Part shown: in pieces, positions 1 through 4,270 of the stretch
How the letters are laid out: each line of letters opens with the position of its first letter
How positions within the stretch are numbered: the first letter of the stretch is position 1
NCBI GenBank assembly: GCA_026398285.1
Contig: JAPLTI010000104.1
Span: 1 to 6,683 of the forward strand
Reading direction: 5' to 3'
DNA: 6,683 nt
DNA from: Verrucomicrobiota bacterium
GTDB lineage: Bacteria > Verrucomicrobiota > Verrucomicrobiia > Chthoniobacterales > Terrimicrobiaceae
Translations under genes and position numbers: made by a program
Notes under the pieces: model-generated
Seen by the model: only the letters and a program-made list of their open reading frames with translations
Databases searched by the model: none
Told to the model about the DNA's origin: nothing

Positions 1-492
1 GACGATGGCCGCATCACCGATGGGCAGGGCCGCACGGTGGATTTCAAAAACACCGTCCTCATCCTCACTTCAAACATTGGCAGCCAATACATCATGGAAG
101 ACCTGCCGAAAGAGGAGCGTAACCGCCGCGTGCAGGAAGCCCTGCGTGGCCATTTCCGCCCCGAGTTCCTGAATCGCATCGACGAGACCATCATCTTCGA
201 CCGCCTCGACGCCAGCCAGATCACCCATATCGTGGACATCCAGCTCCGCCGCCTCCTCGCCCGCCTCACCAAGCAAAACATCACTCTCACCCTCGACGAC
301 TCCGCCAAGCTCTTCCTCGGCAAGGAAGGCTACGACCCCGCCTACGGCGCCCGCCCCCTCAAGCGCGTCATCCAACGCCAAATCCTCGACCCCCTCAGCC
401 TCGAAATCCTCGACGGCCACTTCGGCGAAGGCGACCACATCCAAGCCAAGGAAAAAGACGGCCAGCTGGAGTTCTCAAAAACCCAGACCTGA
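1..492 (+). CDS. clpB: ClpB disaggregase, C-terminal part (5' end outside the window)
   Basis: This is the end of the ATP-dependent chaperone ClpB, a cytoplasmic hexameric AAA+ unfoldase that works with DnaK/DnaJ/GrpE to pull proteins out of aggregates. The reading frame is open from base 1 and gives 163 codons ending in TGA. The fragment covers the end of the second AAA+ domain (D2) and its small C-terminal domain. Visible landmarks, counted from the first codon, are DDGRITDGQGRTVDF (1-15), typical of ClpB/ClpA-type D2 domains; the sensor-1 region TSN (23-25); the arginine-finger segment FRPEFLNRID (52-61); and the sensor-2 motif GARPLKR (116-122). The end matches the usual ClpB length, with no extension. 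E. coli ClpB is about 857 residues, so roughly the last fifth is present. The Walker motifs and the coiled-coil M domain lie upstream of the window. A GTG at 37 is an internal codon, not a start. The gene converges on the ABC1-kinase gene. Confidence 0.97.
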   Translation, partial: DDGRITDGQGRTVDFKNTVLILTSNIGSQYIMEDLPKEERNRRVQEALRGHFRPEFLNRIDETIIFDRLDASQITHIVDIQLRRLLARLTKQNITLTLDDSAKLFLGKEGYDPAYGARPLKRVIQRQILDPLSLEILDGHFGEGDHIQAKEKDGQLEFSKTQT

Positions 493-500
493 AAAAGTGA

Positions 501-535
501 CCTCTCTAAGCACCGCCCTTCTCCCAGAGGCTTAG
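501..535. terminator. Weak inverted repeat between convergent genes
   Basis: The 43-base gap between the convergent clpB and kinase genes contains CTAAGC (506-511) and GCTTAG (530-535), a perfect 6-bp inverted repeat with an 18-base loop. A competing pairing is CCTCT (501-505) with AGAGG (526-530). Neither has a clear T-run on either strand, so this is at best a weak or Rho-assisted terminator. Its position between convergent stop codons is the main support. Confidence 0.25.
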
Positions 536-1846
536 CTACTCGAAGGTCAGGCCTGTGGGGAGCGGGGTTTTGATGCGGGCGCGGAGGCGGGTGAGGAGGC
601 TGTAGAGCCCGAAAAATGTGCGGTTGAGGTAGATGGTGTCGGCTGAGCCTCTTTGTCCTCGGATGCCGCGAAGTGTGTCGTTTTTTCTATTTTCTTCGCC
701 GAGTTCGTAGATAGCGGACATGAAAGTGGGGTCGCCGAAGTCGAATTGGCCTGTGCGGAAGGGGCGGGCGAGGAGTTCGAGGGAGGTTTTGCACAGGGTC
801 GTGAGGTGGGCGCGTTGCGCGGGGGTGTCTGAGGGCAGCAGGATAGTCAGGGACTCCATCGCGGCGGTGAGGCGTGCGGGGTTGGTTTCCAGCGAGGGAT
901 CGAGGAAGGCGAATTGTTTGGCGTGGAAATCCGCATCGATTGATTTGGTGCAGCCAAAGTCGAGAACGCAGAGATGTTCGCCGCTGATGAGGAAGTTCCC
1001 GGGGTGGGGGTCGGCGTGGAAACACCGGAGGTTGTGGATTTGGTGGGCGTAGAAATCCCAGAGCGCCTGCCCGATGCTGTTGCGCCGGTCTTGCGAGGCC
1101 GGGCCATCGGCAAAGACATCGAAAGGCTCGCCGTCCATCCAATCCATCGTAATGACCCGGCGGTTGGAAAACTCGGGGTGGTATTCCGGGAAGCGGATAT
1201 TCGGTAAGTGTGCGCAGGCGGCTGAGAGGCTTGTTGCGCTGGAGAGTTCCTTTTCGTAGTCGGTTTCCTCGAGTAGGCGGGCTTCGACTTCCCGGAAGTA
1301 GGCGGCCACATCTCGCTCTCTGAGGCCGAGAATTTGAAGGGCGATGGGTTTGACCAAGCCGAGGTCGCTGCGGAGGCTTTCGGCGACTCCGGGATATTGA
1401 ATTTTTACGGCGAATGTGCGGCCTCCCCGCGTGGCGCGATGCACTTGGCCGATGGAGGCGGCGTGGGTGGCTTGGGTTTCGAATGTGTCAAAAACTTCTC
1501 GAGGATCCTTTCCGAATTCCCTGCGAAATGTTCGCACGACGAGTGGATAGGAGAGCGGCGGTGCGGAATACTGCGCGCGGGCGAATTGCTTCGCGTAGGC
1601 GGGCGGGAGCAGGGATTGGTCGATGCTCAGCATCTGGGCCAGCTTGAGCGGACCGCCTTTCAATTCACTGAAGGTGCGGAAAACCTCGCTAGCATTTCGT
1701 TCCTGGAGGTCGTCTGCATCGGCTCGGCCGCTGATGGCTTGGCGTCCATAGTGCTTGAGATAGTTCATGCCCACGCGCGCCCCAGCTCCTGCGAGTGCGG
1801 CCATGCGGTCGAGGCGATGGCTGCGGATACTCTCCTGAGTGCTCAA
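536..1846 (-). CDS. ABC1/UbiB (AarF/COQ8-type) atypical kinase family protein
   Basis: This 436-residue protein belongs to the UbiB/COQ8/ABC1 family of atypical protein-kinase-like ATPases, which support isoprenoid-quinone biosynthesis or membrane lipid homeostasis. Family landmarks are in order: the KxGQ-type segment GGPLKLAQML (64-73), here reading KLAQ; the alanine-rich loop that replaces the P-loop, HAASIGQVH (128-136), where AAAS is more usual; the nucleotide-binding lysine in VKIQYPGV (147-154); EETDYEKE (193-200); the catalytic loop HADPHPGN (277-284); and the metal-binding DFG (296-298). All catalytic residues are present, so activity is plausible. No C-terminal transmembrane pair like that of E. 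coli UbiB is obvious. The TTG start is preferred because GGGGGA lies about 7 bases upstream and the codon overlaps the tetR stop (TTGA). The first internal ATG (codon 15) has no ribosome-binding site. No ubi or men genes are nearby, so the substrate pathway is unknown and no gene symbol is given. Confidence 0.9.
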   Translation of the reverse strand: MSTQESIRSHRLDRMAALAGAGARVGMNYLKHYGRQAISGRADADDLQERNASEVFRTFSELKGGPLKLAQMLSIDQSLLPPAYAKQFARAQYSAPPLSYPLVVRTFRREFGKDPREVFDTFETQATHAASIGQVHRATRGGRTFAVKIQYPGVAESLRSDLGLVKPIALQILGLRERDVAAYFREVEARLLEETDYEKELSSATSLSAACAHLPNIRFPEYHPEFSNRRVITMDWMDGEPFDVFADGPASQDRRNSIGQALWDFYAHQIHNLRCFHADPHPGNFLISGEHLCVLDFGCTKSIDADFHAKQFAFLDPSLETNPARLTAAMESLTILLPSDTPAQRAHLTTLCKTSLELLARPFRTGQFDFGDPTFMSAIYELGEENRKNDTLRGIRGQRGSADTIYLNRTFFGLYSLLTRLRARIKTPLPTGLTFE

Positions 1847-1858
1847 GATATTTTCCCC
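1830..1858 (-). promoter_or_regulatory. Ribosome-binding site and TTGA stop/start overlap of the kinase gene
   Basis: On the - strand the end of tetR reads GGGGGAAAATATCTTGAGC. The purine run GGGGGA (about 1853-1858) is the best Shine-Dalgarno-like site in the window. It sits about 7 bases before the TTG (1846-1844). The tetR stop TGA occupies 1845-1843, so the codons overlap by two bases. This decides the TTG start and suggests coupled translation. Confidence 0.6.
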
Positions 1859-2484
1859 CAGGCCGAGGGCGCGAGGAAGCGGGCGAGATCGAATGCGGAG
1901 TCGATCGCCTGGGTGCGGATGACATCGAAGGCAAAGGCGACGGTTTTTTCGATGAACGCATCGGTGCGCTCGAAGCGTTTGCTTTCATCCTTGAGCAGAA
2001 AGGCGATCACGGCCCGGAAGTGGATATATAAGACCGCCGGATAGAGGGCTTGCAGTGGTCCGCGGGATGCGATTTCACCTGTCGAGAGGCCGTGGTCGAT
2101 GATGTCCGAGGCGAAGGTTTTGAAGTGTTCCTCGAAGGCTTTGAGGAACGGCGGGGAGGCTACGGGTGCGAGTTGGCTGAAGCGCGAGATCAGGAGCGAA
2201 CGCCAGTCCAGCGAGGATTCAGTGAAGGCAAAAAGAAATGTCAGATAGCGATGGCGCGCTGAAAAATCCTTCCACTCGGCCCCGCTCGAAACCTTGGCAG
2301 CCAGTCCGGAAATCCAATCGCCCCAGATCGCGCTTTCGACACTGTCGAGGGATGCGAATTCTTGAAAAAAATCCCTCTCGGAGAGGCTGAGCGATTTGCA
2401 GAAGGCGTGCACGGTATGCGGTGGCGTGCCGTGCTCGCGGAGGTGTGTGGTGTAGGCTTCGACGATGCGGGTCCGAGTTTCCAT
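1843..2484 (-). CDS. TetR/AcrR-family transcriptional regulator
   Basis: This is a probable one-component DNA-binding regulator of 213 residues, a normal TetR length. The N-terminal part (METRTRIVEAYTTHLREHG, then a helix-turn-helix around VHAFCKSLSLSERDFFQEF, about residues 24-42) fits the TetR layout. The rest is helical and variable, as expected of a ligand-binding and dimerisation domain, so the ligand cannot be read. The ATG at 2484 is preferred over an in-frame TTG at 2535. It starts directly before the conserved first helix, whereas the extra 17 residues look unstructured. Its ribosome-binding site is weak (GGA very close to the ATG). The stop TGA overlaps the TTG start of the ABC1 kinase, so the two genes are almost certainly co-transcribed and translationally coupled. 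The kinase is therefore the likeliest regulated partner. The family call rests on the HTH pattern and size; the C-terminal subfamily is not recognised. Confidence 0.8.
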   Translation of the reverse strand: METRTRIVEAYTTHLREHGTPPHTVHAFCKSLSLSERDFFQEFASLDSVESAIWGDWISGLAAKVSSGAEWKDFSARHRYLTFLFAFTESSLDWRSLLISRFSQLAPVASPPFLKAFEEHFKTFASDIIDHGLSTGEIASRGPLQALYPAVLYIHFRAVIAFLLKDESKRFERTDAFIEKTVAFAFDVIRTQAIDSAFDLARFLAPSAWGKIS

Positions 2485-2496
2485 AGTTCCATAGAA

Positions 2497-2509
2497 TACG
2501 CCCTGCGTA
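2497..2509. promoter_or_regulatory. Candidate operator: inverted repeat TACGC-CCT-GCGTA
   Basis: TACGC (2497-2501) and GCGTA (2505-2509) form a perfect 5-bp inverted repeat with a 3-base centre, 13 bases upstream of the tetR ATG and downstream of the candidate promoter. TetR repressors often bind a palindrome next to their own gene, so autoregulation is a reasonable guess. The arms are short for a TetR operator and chance occurrence is possible. Confidence 0.25.
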
Positions 2510-2536
2510 GGCGGATCGATGCGCTGTGAATGCAAA

Positions 2537-2565
2537 ATGATTCGTATCTGGCTCAGCCGAGTTAA
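2537..2565 (-). promoter_or_regulatory. Candidate sigma-70-type promoter for tetR-kinase
   Basis: On the - strand TTAACT (2565-2560) and AATCAT (2542-2537) each match the -35 and -10 consensus at four of six positions and are separated by exactly 17 bases. They lie between the tRNA 3' end and tetR, which would give a leader of roughly 45 bases. The operator-like repeat falls inside that leader. The match is moderate, so confidence is low. Confidence 0.3.
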
Positions 2566-2580
2566 GGAAAATCCGGAGGG

Positions 2581-2656
2581 TGGTGGAGCCTAGGGGATTC
2601 GAACCCCTGACCTCCTCAATGCCATTGAGGCGCTCTACCAACTGAGCTAAGACCCC
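2581..2656 (-). tRNA. tRNA-Ala, anticodon GGC
   Basis: The - strand gives a complete 76-nt cloverleaf starting GGGGTCT and ending AGGCTCC-ACCA. The acceptor stem has seven pairs, including the G3:U70 wobble that is the alanine identity element. The D arm is GCTC/GAGC. The anticodon stem is CCTCA/TGAGG around the loop ATGGCAT, giving anticodon GGC, which reads GCC and GCU alanine codons. The T arm is AGGGG-TTCGAAT-CCCCT. The terminal CCA is encoded. It lies on the same strand as ppgK (42 bases upstream) and tetR (96 bases downstream). No repeat of its 3' end was seen elsewhere in the window, so it is not visibly an integration site. Confidence 0.98.
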
Positions 2657-2698
2657 GTAAACGGGAGAGGCGAATACTCGACGAAAGCTTCGGGAAGA

Positions 2699-3442
2699 TC
2701 AAGAGGGAATCTTTGCCAGAAATGCCGCGCCGATAATGCCAGCATCGTTCTGCATTTTCGCTGGCTGGATGAGGACATCGGTTTTCGCAGTGAGGTAGGG
2801 GAGGAACTTATCGGCTTTTTTGCTGATGCCGCCGCCTATTATGAAAAGCTCGGGGGAAAAGAGCTTTTCAAGAGTGGCGAGGTATTCGCTTACGATTTTT
2901 GCCCATTTTTTGTAGGACATTTCCTTCTCCTCGCGAACCCGCTCGGAGCAGCGTTTTTCTGCGTCCTTGCCACGGAGTTGGATATGGCCGAGTTCTGCAT
3001 TCGGAACGAGGACGCCGTTGTGGAAGATGGCTGAGCCAATGCCGGTGCCGAAGGTGAGCATGATGACGACGCCGCGTTTACCCTGTCCCGTGCCGAAGTG
3101 CATTTCCGCAATGCCTGCGGCATCAGCGTCGTTGACGACTGTGACAGGACCTCCGAGGTGGCGGTGGAAAAGTTTGGCGGCATCGACCTGCAGCCATGAG
3201 TGGTCTACATTGGCGGCGGAGTAGATGACGTTTTTTTTCACAATGCCCGGAAATGTGACTCCCGTCGGGCCTTTGTATTTAAAGTGGGACGCAATCTGGC
3301 CCACGACATCGGCCACGGCATTTGGTAACGCGGGCTTGGGCGTGGGAATACGGAATCTCTCGGCGAGGAGTTCCCCAGTTGCGACATTGACCGGAGCGCC
3401 TTTGATGCCGGTGCCTCCGATATCGATACCAAGAATGGTCAT
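2699..3442 (-). CDS. ppgK: Polyphosphate glucokinase (ROK family)
   Basis: This enzyme phosphorylates glucose to glucose-6-phosphate in the cytoplasm, using inorganic polyphosphate and possibly also ATP. The 247-residue sequence follows the actinobacterial PpgK pattern along its whole length. Seen in order: phosphate-binding DIGGTGIK (7-14); GVTFPGIV (61-68); SAANVDHSW (75-83); the catalytic aspartate in NDADAAG (Asp105); LTFGTGIGSA (129-138); glucose-contacting Glu150 and His153 in ELGH; YKKWAK (177-182); and IIGGGISKKADK (201-212). The zinc-binding CxCGxxGC motif of ordinary ROK glucokinases and repressors is absent, as is usual for PpgK, and there is no N-terminal DNA-binding domain. The ATG start lies 7 bases after the sigma-factor stop, with no clear Shine-Dalgarno, which suggests a shared transcript and translation dependent on the upstream gene. 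Whether this copy is strictly polyphosphate-dependent cannot be told from sequence. Confidence 0.93.
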   Translation of the reverse strand: MTILGIDIGGTGIKGAPVNVATGELLAERFRIPTPKPALPNAVADVVGQIASHFKYKGPTGVTFPGIVKKNVIYSAANVDHSWLQVDAAKLFHRHLGGPVTVVNDADAAGIAEMHFGTGQGKRGVVIMLTFGTGIGSAIFHNGVLVPNAELGHIQLRGKDAEKRCSERVREEKEMSYKKWAKIVSEYLATLEKLFSPELFIIGGGISKKADKFLPYLTAKTDVLIQPAKMQNDAGIIGAAFLAKIPS

Positions 3443-3449
3443 GGAGTTT

Positions 3450-4016
3450 TTAGATTTCAGTTCCGACGATTTTGCGCAGTCTCACCATTCCACGGTGGAT
3501 GCGGGCCTTGACGGTGGAGAGCGGCTTGTGGATGCGGTCGGAGATTTCCTGCTGAGAGAGTCCGCTAAAGTAGAGCATCTCGATCACTTCGCGCTGGTCG
3601 GGATTCAGCTTCATCACAGCCGTGCGGACGAGTTCATTTTTTTCACTCGCACGCAGGCTCTGCGCTGGGGTGCGTGTATCCATCGACTCGGGATTCTCAA
3701 GGCGGACCTCATCCTGCAGACGCAGGCGGCGCTGGAGAGATCGCAGGCGATCGATTGCTTTGTTGCGGGTCATGGTGACCAGCCAAGTCACGGGCCTGCC
3801 ACGGGAAATGTCATACATGGGGGATTTTTCCCAGAGCATGAAGAGCACCTCTTGGGTAACATCCTCGGCATCGGTTTCGTTGTTTAGAACCCGGTGCGCG
3901 GTCGAGTAGATGATGCCGATGTGGCGTCGCTGGAAGATGGTCAATGCCTCCGTATCACCTGTGCCCATGCGCTGGATCAGGTCGACATCGCTGATTTCCG
4001 GAAGAAGATCGCTCAC
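3450..4016 (-). CDS. ECF-type RNA polymerase sigma factor
   Basis: This 188-residue group-4 (extracytoplasmic function) sigma factor would direct RNA polymerase to a dedicated promoter set. Region 2 spans about residues 11-100, with the -10-recognition and core-binding segment NNETDAEDVTQEVLFMLWEK (45-64) and RPVTWLVTMTRNKAIDRLRS (74-93). A variable linker follows. Region 4 spans about 136-185 and includes LNPDQREVIEMLYFSGLSQQEI (137-158) and the recognition helix around KPLSTVKARIHRGMVRLRK (164-182). Region 3 is absent, as in all ECFs. The GTG start is the only one that fits, because an in-frame TGA lies eight codons upstream. The overlapping stop of a possible 11-codon leader ORF adds weak support. 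The sequence style resembles SigK-like ECFs, but no anti-sigma gene (RskA type or zinc-binding) follows. The next gene is ppgK, 7 bases downstream. How the sigma factor is held inactive is therefore unknown. Confidence 0.93.
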   Translation of the reverse strand: MSDLLPEISDVDLIQRMGTGDTEALTIFQRRHIGIIYSTAHRVLNNETDAEDVTQEVLFMLWEKSPMYDISRGRPVTWLVTMTRNKAIDRLRSLQRRLRLQDEVRLENPESMDTRTPAQSLRASEKNELVRTAVMKLNPDQREVIEMLYFSGLSQQEISDRIHKPLSTVKARIHRGMVRLRKIVGTEI

Positions 4017-4048
4017 GGTGCGACAGCATACGTGGTGTCCTCAGGCAT
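4013..4048 (-). CDS. Possible 11-codon leader ORF ahead of the sigma factor
   Basis: An ATG at 4048 opens a short frame encoding MPEDTTYAVAP. Its TGA (4015-4013) overlaps the sigma-factor GTG start as GTGA. A purine-rich AAAGGG lies about 6 bases before the ATG and is a plausible ribosome-binding site, whereas the sigma GTG itself has only a GAGGA about 20 bases upstream. If translated, it would bring ribosomes to the sigma start by coupling. So short an ORF can arise by chance. The peptide is not recognised and shows no run of one amino acid as in attenuator leaders. Confidence 0.25.
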   Translation of the reverse strand: MPEDTTYAVAP

Positions 4049-4049
4049 G

Positions 4050-4090
4050 GCAACCCTTTGTCGGTTGCTTTGTCGGTTGCTGTGGGTTGC
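4050..4090 (-). repeat. 12-bp tandem repeat forming an alternative-pairing hairpin in the sigma leader
   Basis: The + strand carries two exact tandem copies of CTTTGTCGGTTG (4056-4067 and 4068-4079) followed by a shortened third copy (4080-4089). In the sense of the sigma transcript this gives three GCAACC blocks (4090-4085, 4080-4075, 4068-4063) upstream of one GGTTGC (4055-4050). The outermost pairing, GCAACCC (4090-4084) with GGGTTGC (4056-4050), is a perfect 7-bp stem with a 27-base loop. The innermost is a 6-bp stem with a 7-base loop. The 3' arm lies directly before the leader ATG and includes part of its AAAGGG. Confidence 0.5.
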
Positions 4091-4100
4091 AAGCCTCACA

Positions 4101-4159
4101 TTGAGTCTACGCATTTTGGTCCTGGGTCAAAATTTTGATGGTGCTTGGAAGTAACTCAA
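4101..4159. promoter_or_regulatory. Palindrome TCAAAATTTTGA with flanking TTGAGT/ACTCAA arms
   Basis: A perfect 12-bp palindrome (4127-4138) overlaps the candidate -35 of the sigma promoter. It is bracketed by TTGAGT (4101-4106) and ACTCAA (4154-4159), which are reverse complements of each other and lie nearly symmetrically around it. This could be a protein-binding site for a regulator of the sigma operon. AT-rich palindromes also arise by chance in intergenic DNA, so the functional call is tentative. Confidence 0.25.
4104..4130 (-). promoter_or_regulatory. Candidate promoter for sigma-ppgK
   Basis: On the - strand TTGACC (4130-4125) is a strong -35-like hexamer. TAGACT (4109-4104) matches the -10 consensus at four positions, but the 15-base spacer is short. 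It would place the transcript start upstream of the hairpin and leader ORF. If the sigma factor is autoregulated, the true promoter may have another consensus, so this is only a candidate. Confidence 0.25.
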
Positions 4160-4200
4160 AGCTATCAATGCCAATTAATAATACGGGAATAAACGCTGGT

Positions 4201-4234
4201 AAAACTCAGGTCTCAAAATGGCAGCCTGAGTTTT
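4201..4234. terminator. Bidirectional Rho-independent terminator after the ABC-F gene
   Basis: AAAACTCAGG (4201-4210) and CCTGAGTTTT (4225-4234) form a perfect 10-bp inverted repeat with a 14-base loop, 36 bases beyond the ABC-F stop codon. On the - strand the stem is followed through TTTT. On the + strand the T-run is longer (4231-4236). It should end the ABC-F transcript and insulate the sigma operon from read-through. Confidence 0.75.
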
Positions 4235-4270
4235 TTCTCATACACCCACGTATGGATTTGGACGAAATTG

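Noticed and set aside
70..444. - strand ORF of 124 codons inside clpB, rich in Ala, Glu, Val and Gly
   Set aside because: It is antisense to conserved ClpB D2 sequence. The biased composition is the expected complement of GC-rich coding DNA.
536..1846. ABC1 kinase as a dead pseudokinase
   Set aside because: The lysine in VKIQYPGV, HADPHPGN and DFG are all intact and the length is normal, so the motif variants alone do not support loss of function.
1334..2044. Long + strand ORF (236 codons) opposite the kinase and tetR genes
   Set aside because: It runs antisense across the junction of two well-recognised genes, has no recognisable motif and mirrors their codon structure, so it is a shadow frame.
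2581..2656. tRNA-Ala as an integration site for a mobile element
   Set aside because: No duplicate of the tRNA 3' end, integrase or foreign-looking genes were found; both flanks are ordinary genes.
3225..3887. + strand ORF of 220 codons across the ppgK/sigma junction
   Set aside because: It is antisense to both genes, has no family motif and shows no promoter or ribosome-binding site.
4056..4089. Tandem repeat as a CRISPR-like or minisatellite array
   Set aside because: There are only two full copies of 12 bases with no spacers. It is better explained as part of the leader hairpin.
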